Assembly: GCA_028278125.1 (NCBI GenBank)
Contig: JANQEY010000059.1
Span: 1 to 28,109 of the forward strand
Reading direction: 5' to 3'
Length of the DNA: 28,109 nucleotides
Source of the DNA: a bacterium
GTDB taxonomy: Bacteria; Electryoneota; Electryoneia; Electryoneales; Electryoneaceae
The notes under the pieces are model-generated. The model saw only the letters and a list, made by a program, of their open reading frames with translations. It did no database searches and was not told where the DNA came from. Positions 18,615-27,346 of this stretch are shown here, one piece after another. A program made the translations under genes and the position numbers. Every line of letters starts with the position of its first letter. Position 1 is the stretch's first letter.

Positions 18615-19466
18615 TTATTTGATCGAGAATTTTACTCCAACTCCAGGAATAATTCCCTGGTCGTCTTTTAGAATGGCAGGTTGTAGTACAACGTTTGAGG
18701 TTTGCAGGTGGAAATCTATTTGTGACGCGAGGTAAATGGAAGCACAGCCAATCCCCCAATACCATGTTCTTTTATACCATTTATTGTAAGTGTCGTAAGC
18801 TGTATTAAAATCGGATTCATTCTCATTGCGAGAGACCTGGTAGTATTCATCTCTTTTTTCAGAAGTTACAGTGAATGAATAAATAAATCCTGAAACTGCT
18901 GCGCCCTGGATGACAGTCCAGAACGATCCACGAACCGGTCTACCTTCAAGAATAAATCCGGAACCAGGTACAGCCAGATTTAGAATTGTAGAAGATGTCT
19001 TTTTTCTCAATTCCTCGTCTGAAAATTCAAGGTAGCTGTTTATACTTTCATTGATTTTATCCTGGTCTTCTTTCGTAGCTTTGTATTCTTCAAGTACTTC
19101 CTGGAACACTTCATGGATTTTTGGAGGAACAAAAACAGGATCAAGTCTAATCCCCGGGTTTATTGATATTGCTTTCTGAAAATCATTTTTTGCGGCATCG
19201 TTTCTTCCGGTTAACACTTCTACAAAACCGAGATAAATATGAGCAGCCATCTTGATATTTTTGTCTTCATGATCTTCTCTAAGCAGCCTCAGTGCTTCAA
19301 TTTCAAGCTCAGTAAAATTCCCACTGGTAAATAGGCTGTCGAGGGCTGCATTAAGCTCTGCGGGACGGGCGGGAGGAATTTGTCCCAGGGCAATATCGAC
19401 TGATTGGAACAGAATAATTCCAGCAATAATTGTTAAGTATTTGAGCTCTAAGAAAGGCTTTTTCAT
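18615..19466 (-). CDS. TPR/DUF5683-like membrane-associated protein
   Basis: The 283-aa protein starts with a signal peptide or N-terminal anchor (LKYLTIIAGIILFQSVDIALG). It then has a TPR-like helical segment of about 110 residues with LYSGNF-type spacing (AALDSLFTSGNFTELEIEAL, MAAHIYLGFVEVLTGRND, FQKAISINPGIRLDP). After a charged helical linker comes a segment resembling DUF5683 (LNLAVPGSGFILEGRPVRGS), with hydrophobic stretches WTVIQGAAVSGFIYSF and YWGIGCASIYLASQI that may enter the membrane. Function is unknown. Its ATG overlaps the TGA of the kelch gene by ATGA, so the two are translated together. That coupling is the best hint: it probably acts at the envelope with the exported propeller. 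The domain name is from recalled motifs. Confidence 0.72.
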   Translation of the reverse strand: MKKPFLELKYLTIIAGIILFQSVDIALGQIPPARPAELNAALDSLFTSGNFTELEIEALRLLREDHEDKNIKMAAHIYLGFVEVLTGRNDAAKNDFQKAISINPGIRLDPVFVPPKIHEVFQEVLEEYKATKEDQDKINESINSYLEFSDEELRKKTSSTILNLAVPGSGFILEGRPVRGSFWTVIQGAAVSGFIYSFTVTSEKRDEYYQVSRNENESDFNTAYDTYNKWYKRTWYWGIGCASIYLASQIDFHLQTSNVVLQPAILKDDQGIIPGVGVKFSIK

Positions 19467-20761
19467 GGCAATCGGAGAAGTTTTATAACCTTCCTGGTAT
19501 CGCCCTGCCTGGCAGCAAGAAAGTACACGCCAGCAGGTGCAATGTCCCCTGCTATTTTTCCATCCCAGGTCAATTCGCTACCAGTGGGATCGTTTATTTT
19601 ACCAGACCAATCAATCAGTTTTCTTCCCAGCAAATCATACAGGATTATTTCAGTTTGCCCTGCATAATCCAGGTTGGAAAATGACAATCTGATTTCTCCA
19701 TTTGACGGATTAGGATAAGCATTGATTCCTATCTCACCGGGAATTACTATTTTGTTGTCGCTCCTGGCATTGTAAAACGTTGGATCAGGCCAGATGATGG
19801 TTTCTTTCAACAAAACCCTAGTGTCTGTCGCCTCTTCAACGTAAGAACCACCTGAGATTAAAATGTAGTCGACACCGTCAATAGAGAATGTAGCCATTCC
19901 ATGATTTGACCTGCCATACGGGAGTGACGTTAAATATGTAGTGATGCTCCAGTTATCATACATTTTTAGTATGTTGTGGGATTCTCCGCCAGGTTTTACC
20001 CCACCTGAAATAAGTGCAACATCACCTGAGTCTTCAGTGATTGTTGATACAGCCATCCCTGCAAGGGGGTAGACCAGTGTATCAATAGCAGCCCAGCCAT
20101 CTTCACCATAGACATACCTGTCCCTGAGTGGGCCAAAGTAAAAACCACCGAATACACATAATTGATCATTTAATACAATTGCACCATGAGAAGCCCTGGG
20201 AACCGGTATCGGATCAAAATCAGTATCAAAATTAAGAACAAGGCCTGATTCATCAGGTGTGACAAGTACAACACCGCTTAGAAAACCTTCTTCACCCTGG
20301 AAGCCACCGGTAACTGCAATAGTTGTATCCCCCAGCACAACCGCTCGTGCTTCTTCCCTTGGCGGAGTAAATACTTCATTGTCTCCAATATCGTGATACC
20401 AGAAATCCTGTCCGGGCCACCATATTTCGATTGTTTCCAGGTATTCACCGTCATCATTTCTACCGCCGATGACATATATTTTTTCATCGAATACTACCGC
20501 GGTGGCGCCAATCCGTGCAAGGTCAAGTGAAGGCGCCGGATCAAGCCATTCGAAAGTCTCAAAACTGAACCTGAGAACGTCATCACTGGCGGTTGTTGCA
20601 TCATTATAGGCGACACTACCACCGATAAAATAGGCGATGTTATCAAGTACAACCACTGCCATTTGTTCACGGGGGGTGGGCAGATCAGGCAGAGTATACC
20701 AGTCCGCCTCTGTTGAGAAAGCGCAAGTGATTATTAATAATATTATTATAAAATATTTCAT
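19463..20761 (-). CDS. Secreted kelch-type beta-propeller with T9SS type A sorting domain
   Basis: The 432-aa protein has a signal peptide (FIIILLIITCAFSTEA) followed by six kelch-like blades. Each blade has a hydrophobic strand ending in a Gly-Gly pair (YFIGG, YVIGG, AVTGG, CVFGG, ALISG-G, LISGG), spaced about 45-60 residues, which suggests a six-bladed propeller at about residues 22-325. The last 85 residues are a type IX sorting tail: NAYPNPSNGEIRLSFSN, ILYDLLGRKLIDW, AGVYFLAARQGD, VIKLLRLP. It should therefore be exported and displayed or released by T9SS. Ligand or enzyme activity is not evident. It starts 14 bp after the kinase gene stop and overlaps the TPR gene by 4 bp, placing it firmly in the kinase operon. 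Confidence 0.87.
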   Translation of the reverse strand: MKYFIIILLIITCAFSTEADWYTLPDLPTPREQMAVVVLDNIAYFIGGSVAYNDATTASDDVLRFSFETFEWLDPAPSLDLARIGATAVVFDEKIYVIGGRNDDGEYLETIEIWWPGQDFWYHDIGDNEVFTPPREEARAVVLGDTTIAVTGGFQGEEGFLSGVVLVTPDESGLVLNFDTDFDPIPVPRASHGAIVLNDQLCVFGGFYFGPLRDRYVYGEDGWAAIDTLVYPLAGMAVSTITEDSGDVALISGGVKPGGESHNILKMYDNWSITTYLTSLPYGRSNHGMATFSIDGVDYILISGGSYVEEATDTRVLLKETIIWPDPTFYNARSDNKIVIPGEIGINAYPNPSNGEIRLSFSNLDYAGQTEIILYDLLGRKLIDWSGKINDPTGSELTWDGKIAGDIAPAGVYFLAARQGDTRKVIKLLRLP

Positions 20762-20775
20762 AATTTATTGTTCCA

Positions 20776-22512
20776 TCACGGACTTTTTACACTATCATTT
20801 CTTGCAAAGGCTGTGCCTTCCTTAAGCATATCAACTGATAATTCCAGGCTGTCACCGGAAGAAAGCATTATCTCCCGGTTAACCTCCCCGAAGCGTGGAT
20901 GTGTAAAACGTAAAACATGTTTACCGGGGGAAAGATACAAAGGTCTTGTTAATGGAGTTTCGCCTGCAAGAATATCATCAATATATAAATACGCCCATGG
21001 GTCGACTGTGATAAATACTATCCCGGTTCTTGAAATTAATTCAATCGAAACATTGGTAGTATCTAAAGCGTATATAGTTGTATCCATTACAATTGGGGGA
21101 AATCCAGGATTAATAAAAGTAATTCGAACATCTCCCTGGGGAAGTTTTACGGGTCTTAGTCCCGGAGTATTCCCAATCCTGCTGTCGTTTATTTGTATCT
21201 CTGCCCAGGGCCTGGATTGAACCACCAGGATTCCCGAATCCGGAGTGGCAATTTCGTTATCAACCATTTCAACCGGACTATTATTTTCGATTAATATGTC
21301 TTTTTGGCTGATCTCACTACTTTCGCTCTCGAGTTCGGGAGTGACTTCATTTTCTATGTATCGAGACGCTACATCTGTGTCTACTGTGCGCACCCCTGTG
21401 AATTCGGGAGTATTTTGTAGATTATTTTCCTCAACATTTACTTCCAGGGGCTTTTCCTGCTGTCTTTCAGCGTCGATATCAGTTGTATCTTCAGTATTAT
21501 ACTCTTTAAAAACACTGTCTTGTTTCTCTCCGGGAACAAGATCAGGTGGTTCAATAGGTGATTCTTGCGATGGCTTTATTATCTGGATCAAAGTTGCCAG
21601 TAGAAGTGCTAACGCTATTGCCGGTAACAGGGTAGCCGGGATTTTGAACCAGGCAGGTTTTTTTCTTGGTTGAGATTCAGCTTCTGGTTCTTCTTCCTTT
21701 TCGGTAATCAATTCGAGCAACGCAGCTAAAGCATCGGAAGCGTTATTCCACCTGTTTTCCCTGTCTTTTTCGAGCAGTTTTGCAATCCACTCTGAGAATC
21801 CCTCCGGGAGATTGTCCAGGATAGTATCCAGGACCGGCGCGTCTTCCGTTCGAACTCTTTTCAGTGTATGAATCAGGTCTTTATCTTTAAAAAGTGTTTT
21901 TCCAGTTAATGCTTCATGGAGTAAAACCCCGGCAGCAAAAATATCAGCCCGTGCGTCAATTTCCTTCCCCGATGCCTGTTCAGGAGCCAGGTAACCGGGA
22001 GTACCGACAACCGCTCCAGGAATTGTAAATCTCGGATCGTATCTGCCTGTAGCAAGTCCAAAATCGGTTATTCTCGCAAGTCCCGTTGCAGTCATTCGAA
22101 CATTGGCAGGGCTTAAGTCACGGTGAACAACTCCTGCCTCATGGATAGCGGTTAAGCCGTTCAGCAGGTCTTTTGCAAGTTTAATAACTCGGGGGAGAGG
22201 GAGCTGGCCTTCACGTTCCAGCATGGATTCCAGGTCTTCGCCCTCAATCCACTCAATTGCTACAAATGGTCTTCCATCAGCTTCACCAACACCGTAAATC
22301 CTGGCCGCGTTAGGGTGATCCACCGAAGCACCGAGACGAGCTTCACGTCTCAATCGCCCCGCCATCTCTTCATCACCCTTATGTTCCGGATTGAGCCATT
22401 TAATCAGCGTACGTCTCCCGAGAACACGGTGGCGTGCTTCATAAACGGTAACCCATGGACCTCGACGAAGTTCACGGATTATTTCATAATCAGGACCAAT
22501 ACGACCAATCAT
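20776..22512 (-). CDS. Membrane Ser/Thr protein kinase with two PEGA domains
   Basis: The 578-aa protein is a Hanks-type kinase (about residues 9-270) with a cytosolic acidic linker, one transmembrane helix (about 292-314, LLPAIALALLLATLIQII), a long polar stalk and two C-terminal PEGA domains (about 426-494 and 495-568; SRPWAEIQINDSRIGNTP, VDPWAYLYIDDILAGETP). The catalytic HRD, DFGLA and GYLAPEQ are intact, as are the ATP-binding lysine (RTLIKWL) and its partner glutamate. The glycine loop is degenerate (LRRGPWVTVY) and the catalytic loop reads HRDLSPANV, with Ser for the usual Lys. PEGA domains usually lie outside the cytoplasmic membrane, so this kinase may sense the envelope. Its ATG follows directly on the TAA of the sigma-54 activator. 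Activity is probable but the variant loops need testing. Confidence 0.9.
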   Translation of the reverse strand: MIGRIGPDYEIIRELRRGPWVTVYEARHRVLGRRTLIKWLNPEHKGDEEMAGRLRREARLGASVDHPNAARIYGVGEADGRPFVAIEWIEGEDLESMLEREGQLPLPRVIKLAKDLLNGLTAIHEAGVVHRDLSPANVRMTATGLARITDFGLATGRYDPRFTIPGAVVGTPGYLAPEQASGKEIDARADIFAAGVLLHEALTGKTLFKDKDLIHTLKRVRTEDAPVLDTILDNLPEGFSEWIAKLLEKDRENRWNNASDALAALLELITEKEEEPEAESQPRKKPAWFKIPATLLPAIALALLLATLIQIIKPSQESPIEPPDLVPGEKQDSVFKEYNTEDTTDIDAERQQEKPLEVNVEENNLQNTPEFTGVRTVDTDVASRYIENEVTPELESESSEISQKDILIENNSPVEMVDNEIATPDSGILVVQSRPWAEIQINDSRIGNTPGLRPVKLPQGDVRITFINPGFPPIVMDTTIYALDTTNVSIELISRTGIVFITVDPWAYLYIDDILAGETPLTRPLYLSPGKHVLRFTHPRFGEVNREIMLSSGDSLELSVDMLKEGTAFARNDSVKSP

Positions 22513-24000
22513 TTAAACTTCCAGACCCTCTTCCTTCCATTCCTTAATCAGGTTCTGCAGATATCGCCGGCTGATATTGAGAATCCTTGCGGCTTCACTC
22601 CGGTTACCACCTGTTTCCCCAAGGACACGCAGGATATGAGTTTTTTCTGCAGCCTTCAGGGTTAAATCTTCAGGTCCTTCGTCACCTTCGGCACTCCTGG
22701 TGAATATCAGGTGCTCTGAAGTAATTGTTGTTCCAGGACATAGAACTACAGATCTCTGAACAGTTCGTTCAAGTTCGCGAACGTTTCCAGGCCATTTTGA
22801 ACGTGTCAGGATGGACAAAGATTCACGGCTGAAACGTACATGACCTCTGCCCACCTGTTCACAGTACCGCCTTAAAACTTTTTCCGCTATCAATGGTATA
22901 TCTTCACGTCTTTCGCGGAGGGGAGGAACACGGATTTCGATACCGTTTATCCTGTAATACAGGTCTTCCCTGAAATTTCCCTCTTTTACTTCAATTGCAA
23001 GGTCGTGATGAGTAGCGGAAATTATCCGAACATCCGCATGGAGGTTTTTTGTGCCCCCGACTGGCTTATACTGACCATCCTGGAGAACCCGAAGTAATTT
23101 TGCCTGGATTCGCTGGGGTATATCTGCCACTTCATCCAGCATCAAAGTACCGCCGTCAGCCAGTGTCAATAAACCCGGTTTATCCTGGTGGGCACCTGTG
23201 AATGATCCTTTCACATGACCAAACAGTTCACTTTCGAGCAGCTCTTCACCAAGGTTACCTGCAAAAAGTGCCAGGAACGGCTTATCATGCCTTTGTCCGG
23301 CTTTATGGATGGCACGTGCAATCAATTCTTTACCCGTACCGGATTCCCCGTTGATTAAAACGGGCAGGTCTGTTGGGGCGACACGTTCCATGAGGGCAAA
23401 AACCTGTTCCATCGCCTTTGACTGCCCGATAATTTCCTCGAACGCATATCTTCCGGCCTCACGTCTTAGGCGGATATTTTCATCCTGCAAAGCTGCGACG
23501 GTTTGCGCCTGGTCGATTGCCTGGGCTGCCAGGGCACCAAACAAAGCAAGGGCATCCAGCGATTGTTCTGAAAAGGCGTTTTGTCCTAGGCGGCTATCGA
23601 GGTACATGGCACCGATATTATCATCACCGAGTTTTAACGGAACGACACCCACAGACCGGATATCGTGCATAATGATCGACGAAGCTCCCGCGAAACGTGG
23701 ATCCTGGCGAGCGTCTTCAGTTAATACAACATGACCTTTTTCTACTGCCTCTTTCAACGCAGTCTGGCTTGTTTCGCCCAGATCACCCGCCTCATCAGGA
23801 TCAAGATGCCGGGATGCTCTCACCTCTAATTGATTATCTTCACCTCGCAGGACAAGAAAACCACGTTCAGCATTCAGGCTTTCAATCACACTATCGAGAA
23901 TAATATCGAGTAATCTTGACGGATCACGATTTTCATGGATCTCACGGCCAATTCTCATCAGTCCCGCTAGCAATATTTCCTGGTTTTTATCTTCTCCCAT
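22513..24000 (-). CDS. GAF-domain sigma-54-dependent transcriptional activator
   Basis: This 495-aa bacterial enhancer-binding protein has an N-terminal GAF domain (about residues 20-165), a sigma-54-interacting AAA+ domain (about 190-410) and a C-terminal Fis-type helix-turn-helix (about 450-490; GGNRSEAARILNISRRYLQNLI). The AAA+ core shows Walker A GESGTGKE, Walker B GGTLMLDEVADI, REDLYYRINGIEI and PPLRERREDIP. The sigma-54 contact loop is GSFTGA, an accepted variant of GAFTGA. The segment before it reads FAGNLGEELLESELFG, lacking the usual N-C-A-A. There is no receiver domain, so input must come through GAF ligands or the partner kinase encoded directly after it. It opens the ATP-dependent step of transcription at -24/-12 promoters. 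Confidence 0.93.
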   Translation of the reverse strand: MGEDKNQEILLAGLMRIGREIHENRDPSRLLDIILDSVIESLNAERGFLVLRGEDNQLEVRASRHLDPDEAGDLGETSQTALKEAVEKGHVVLTEDARQDPRFAGASSIIMHDIRSVGVVPLKLGDDNIGAMYLDSRLGQNAFSEQSLDALALFGALAAQAIDQAQTVAALQDENIRLRREAGRYAFEEIIGQSKAMEQVFALMERVAPTDLPVLINGESGTGKELIARAIHKAGQRHDKPFLALFAGNLGEELLESELFGHVKGSFTGAHQDKPGLLTLADGGTLMLDEVADIPQRIQAKLLRVLQDGQYKPVGGTKNLHADVRIISATHHDLAIEVKEGNFREDLYYRINGIEIRVPPLRERREDIPLIAEKVLRRYCEQVGRGHVRFSRESLSILTRSKWPGNVRELERTVQRSVVLCPGTTITSEHLIFTRSAEGDEGPEDLTLKAAEKTHILRVLGETGGNRSEAARILNISRRYLQNLIKEWKEEGLEV

Positions 24001-24067
24001 CTCTTTTCCGGTATTTAATTTCCTGTATATATGGATAGCAACAATTTGTTAACTATGGAGGTTAAAT

Positions 24068-24853
24068 CTATTCTTCGATTCCCGTATCTTCAACCCTGAA
24101 GATATTAGTTGGACTTTGGCTCATATTACCAAGCATGTCGTAGACAGATATATTCCATCGATATTCACCTTCCGCCAGTTCTGTATCCACCCTGACGCTA
24201 TCGAAATGCAGGCTGTCTGGCGGATTCGATGGCTCCGGAAAAATCCCTTCCCTGAAAAAATGTTGCGTTGCGTTTGGGCTCCTGACTTCTACACTGTACG
24301 TAATGTCATAATCGGTAAAATATTTAGACCAGATCAGGGTAGGGAAAATGCCCGTTGTCTCCCCAAGGATCGGGCTTACAGGTTCAGGAATATCGCTGAG
24401 AACACGGGTGATCATTTCCCGGTCACTCCTCGCTACATGACCTTTTCTATCATATACGATAACGTAAAATGATGCACCAATAAAATTATAAATGGAATAG
24501 CCGGTTTGTTCAGGCTTGAATGTGTAACGGTATTTCCCTTTTGAAGCATCGAAGGGCATCAGGTATCTCAGCGAATCAGCCACCTCGAGGTAAACACGAT
24601 CAATACTGTCTGCATCAGTTACAATTGCTTCAGCAATGGCTGTAGTTCTCACAGGATCAGGGAGTGTTGCCCCAATACGTTCAGTTCGTACCTGGAAAAA
24701 ATGAAAAACTGGCAGATTATCTTCGGAATTTTTCAAGACATATGTTGTACTGCCGGGATCGAGAGGATTGTCCCTGGGTGCATCACAACCGATGATCAAA
24801 GGGAAAACAGTCAGATACATTGCCAATTGTATCAAAATGTATCTCTTAATCAT
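24068..24853 (-). CDS. Putative lipoprotein heading the kinase/activator operon
   Basis: I do not recognise a family with a known function. The protein has a good lipoprotein signal: basic MIKR, a hydrophobic stretch, and the lipobox LIIGC, followed by DAPRDNPLDPGS, a motif often found after the lipidated cysteine in FCB lipoproteins. The remaining 230 residues look like two beta-sandwich (fibronectin-like) segments, for example SIDRVYLEVADSLRYL and LAEGEYRWNISVYDMLGN. I chose the ATG at 24853 because it gives a compact signal peptide and a GGAG site 10 bp upstream. An in-frame ATG at 24898 would add 15 residues. It lies 67 bp upstream of the sigma-54 activator and 193 bp downstream of ruvB, all on one strand. 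Confidence 0.72.
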   Translation of the reverse strand: MIKRYILIQLAMYLTVFPLIIGCDAPRDNPLDPGSTTYVLKNSEDNLPVFHFFQVRTERIGATLPDPVRTTAIAEAIVTDADSIDRVYLEVADSLRYLMPFDASKGKYRYTFKPEQTGYSIYNFIGASFYVIVYDRKGHVARSDREMITRVLSDIPEPVSPILGETTGIFPTLIWSKYFTDYDITYSVEVRSPNATQHFFREGIFPEPSNPPDSLHFDSVRVDTELAEGEYRWNISVYDMLGNMSQSPTNIFRVEDTGIEE

Positions 24854-25046
24854 ATCCTTCCGACTCCGAATCTTGGTAACTGTGCATAACATACGCACCT
24901 AAAAGAGAGTTAGCAAGGATTAATTGGTTGAGAAAAACTGTTTAAACATATTTCCTGTTTTATCTAACCTTTGTGGGATTTTTACAGAATAAAACCGTAT
25001 GCCGAAAATATTTATCGACTAAATCAAATGGGAATGAGGAGCACAA

Positions 25047-26084
25047 CTAGAGGAGCCTTGATTGACCATCGCTATCCAGACCTCCTATTGTACTGACTCC
25101 CAATACTTTAAACGCTTCAGAAGTTGCCATTCTCCCGCGAGGAGTTCTTTCAAGCATACCCTGTTGAATGAGGTATGGTTCATATAGCTCTTCTATGGTC
25201 CCGGGATCTTCCCCAACCGTCACAGCCAGGGTATTCAGTCCCACAGGTCCGCCTTTATACTTATGAATAATTGCCGAGAGGAGACGTTTATCCATCTCAT
25301 CGAATCCTCGTTCATCAATTTCGAGGCGGGTCATCGAGTCCCGGGCCAGGTCTGTCGTAACAATGCCACCACCCTCAACTTCAGCGAAATCACGCAGACG
25401 TCTCAGTAAACGGTTAGCGACTCTTGGTGTGCCCCTGCAACGACCGGCAATTTCATTGTTGGCGCCGTCTCCAAGTTCAACATCAAGTTTGCCCGAGTTC
25501 CTGTTGATAATCTGAACAATATCATCAAAGTTGTAATAATCGAGTCTTCCGGTAATTCCAAATCGTTCACGAAGTGGAGCAGTTAGTAATCCAGCCCTGG
25601 TAGTTGCTCCGATCAGGGTAAATGGGGGCAGGTTTAGTTGAACGGTACGGGCGGCTGGACCGCGGTCAATAAGGATATCAAGCCTGAAATCCTCCATCGC
25701 CGGATAGAGGTATTCTTCAACAACTTTGTTCAGGCGGTGTATTTCATCAATAAACAGGACATCGTTAGGTTCCAGATTTGTTAACAACCCGGCCAGGTCG
25801 GCGGCTTTTTCCAATACCGGACCACTGGTTGAATGGAGCCGTACTTCCATCTCTTCAGCAATGATACCGGCCAGGGTTGTTTTTCCCAATCCCGGGGGCC
25901 CGTAAAAAAGAGAGTGATCGAGCGCCTCACCTCTTTGACGAGCAGCGGTAACAAAAACCTCAAGGTTAGATTTAAGTTTTTCCTGGCCAACAAATTCCTC
26001 AAACCGTATCGGTCTCAGCGAACGATCCAGTTCCAGGTCTTCCGGTGATGAAGTTGGCGCAGTTATCCGGGTATCAATACTCAA
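25047..26084 (-). CDS. ruvB: Holliday junction ATP-dependent DNA helicase RuvB
   Basis: RuvB is the hexameric AAA+ motor that drives branch migration with RuvA. The 345-aa length is normal. It shows the conserved opening [19 protein letters not shown], Walker [13 protein letters not shown] (about residue 62), Walker [16 protein letters not shown], the sensor block [18 protein letters not shown] and the winged-helix C-terminus ([27 protein letters not shown]). The start is TTG at 26084: no in-frame ATG or GTG lies before the family N-terminus, and a GGTGG-like site sits upstream. ruvA and ruvC are not adjacent. It diverges from the RNA methyltransferase gene. Confidence 0.97.
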   Translation of the reverse strand: MSIDTRITAPTSSPEDLELDRSLRPIRFEEFVGQEKLKSNLEVFVTAARQRGEALDHSLFYGPPGLGKTTLAGIIAEEMEVRLHSTSGPVLEKAADLAGLLTNLEPNDVLFIDEIHRLNKVVEEYLYPAMEDFRLDILIDRGPAARTVQLNLPPFTLIGATTRAGLLTAPLRERFGITGRLDYYNFDDIVQIINRNSGKLDVELGDGANNEIAGRCRGTPRVANRLLRRLRDFAEVEGGGIVTTDLARDSMTRLEIDERGFDEMDKRLLSAIIHKYKGGPVGLNTLAVTVGEDPGTIEELYEPYLIQQGMLERTPRGRMATSEAFKVLGVSTIGGLDSDGQSRLL

Positions 26085-26132
26085 AATTACTTTCCACCTG
26101 AATTGATGTCTATTCTAAAACTTCCTCATTGG

Positions 26133-26161
26133 AATATCATCCGGAAAATACATTTGTGCAA
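26133..26161 (-). promoter_or_regulatory. Weak candidate promoter for ruvB
   Basis: On the minus strand TTGCAC (26161-26156) and GATATT (26138-26133) are 17 bp apart, with partial consensus matches (three and four of six). Transcription would start about 40 bp before the TTG codon. It lies in the 238-bp divergent gap 26085-26322, in which I see no RNA gene or strong terminator. Confidence 0.2.
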
Positions 26162-26358
26162 TATAGATGGGTTGTTTTAACCGGGCAAGTGTGATATTAA
26201 TGAGTTTCTTTGAATTGAATCGGTTGAGTTAGTAAAAATGGTTTCTGAAGGTATATATGAAAATAAACTTTCGAAGCATTTGCTCCATATAAGTATTATC
26301 TTCCCACACCACAATTGATTAGATGCAGTATAATTTTTTCAGGATACTTATTTTAGAT

Positions 26359-27261
26359 ATGATACGATCACGACGAATTATCAGCGGTAAAACCAGGCGA
26401 TCCGGTTCCATTCAGACTGTCAGTAAATACAGCCAGGCACCAAGTCCTCCCATGGAGGGAGGGCCCCTGAATCCTGAGGGCTGGTGGAGATTATCTGCAG
26501 ACGACCGTCTTAAAAACGTAGCCGTTATCCTTATAGAACCAGCTCGCCCGGAGAACGTTGGCGCAGCAGCCCGAGCTATAAAAACAATGGGATTAAGCCG
26601 GTTGATTGTAGTGGGAACATCAGTCTGGCGTGACGGGAAAGCTCGTGCACTGGCCGTGGGAGCAGGCGATATTCTGGAATCAGTCGAGGAATATGCTACA
26701 CTTGAGGAAGCTGTCCAGGGGATGAAGGCAGTAGCCGTAACAACCGCGAGACGACGCAAGCGGGCACGTCCACTGTACCCCATTGATGCCACAGCGCCAC
26801 ACCTGCTGGGTGTTGCTGAACATGGTACTGTAGGGATTGTTTTCGGCAGGGAAGAATGGGGGATGACGGAATCAGAGCTGCTGGTCGGGGACTGGTGGAC
26901 AACAATTCCAATGGCGACATCCTATCCATCTCTTAATCTTGCCCAGTCGGTCATGTTAGTATGTAATGAACTCTCCAGGGCTGCCAGGGGACCGTTACCC
27001 CGTTATCCATGGATTCCCGCAGGACGAGGCAAAAGAAAACGGATCATCGAACACGCTGCAAAAACACTGGTGGAGGCTGGATTACGACCAAAACCTGATC
27101 TTGATGGATTTATACTTGTGCTGGGACGGCTTTTTGACAGAGCATTGCTGGAAGAGAGAGATGTCCAGGTAATTCATGGTGTTTTTCACCAGATAGAGCT
27201 GTATGTAAATCGGACACAAAAAAAACTGGAACAATTGGCGAATTCTAACGATATTAAATAA
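26359..27261 (+). CDS. SpoU/TrmJ-type RNA ribose 2'-O-methyltransferase
   Basis: This SPOUT-fold enzyme transfers a methyl group from S-adenosylmethionine to a ribose 2'-OH in tRNA or rRNA. The three SpoU motifs are clear: PARPENVGAAARAIKTMG, VGIVFGREEWGMTESEL and IPMATSYPSLNLAQSVML. The pattern fits the TrmJ-like group (tRNA Cm32/Um32) best, but the substrate is inferred. The start is uncertain. An in-frame ATG at 26323 has no ribosome site, and a TATAAT at 26329-26334 would fall inside that ORF. I therefore prefer 26359; ATG 26452 is also possible. All choices leave an N-terminal extension before the usual family start. The C-terminal 70 residues form a helical segment. Confidence 0.88.
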   Translation: MIRSRRIISGKTRRSGSIQTVSKYSQAPSPPMEGGPLNPEGWWRLSADDRLKNVAVILIEPARPENVGAAARAIKTMGLSRLIVVGTSVWRDGKARALAVGAGDILESVEEYATLEEAVQGMKAVAVTTARRRKRARPLYPIDATAPHLLGVAEHGTVGIVFGREEWGMTESELLVGDWWTTIPMATSYPSLNLAQSVMLVCNELSRAARGPLPRYPWIPAGRGKRKRIIEHAAKTLVEAGLRPKPDLDGFILVLGRLFDRALLEERDVQVIHGVFHQIELYVNRTQKKLEQLANSNDIK

Positions 27262-27346
27262 AAGGATATTTCAGAAGCGGAAAGAAAAATCTGGCAGCGG
27301 ATCTTCATATGCCTTCTGTTTTCCATCAATATGGTTTATTACCCCA

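Noticed and set aside
23309..23734. 141-codon rightward ORF opposite the sigma-54 activator
   Set aside because: The minus-strand frame contains GAF and AAA+ motifs across the same bases, and the plus-strand product is low-complexity with no ribosome site.
27273..27318. CAGAAG/CTTCTG pair followed by TTTT after the methyltransferase gene as a terminator
   Set aside because: The 34-nt loop and six-pair stem make a stable hairpin unlikely; no better terminator is visible in this 85-bp gap.
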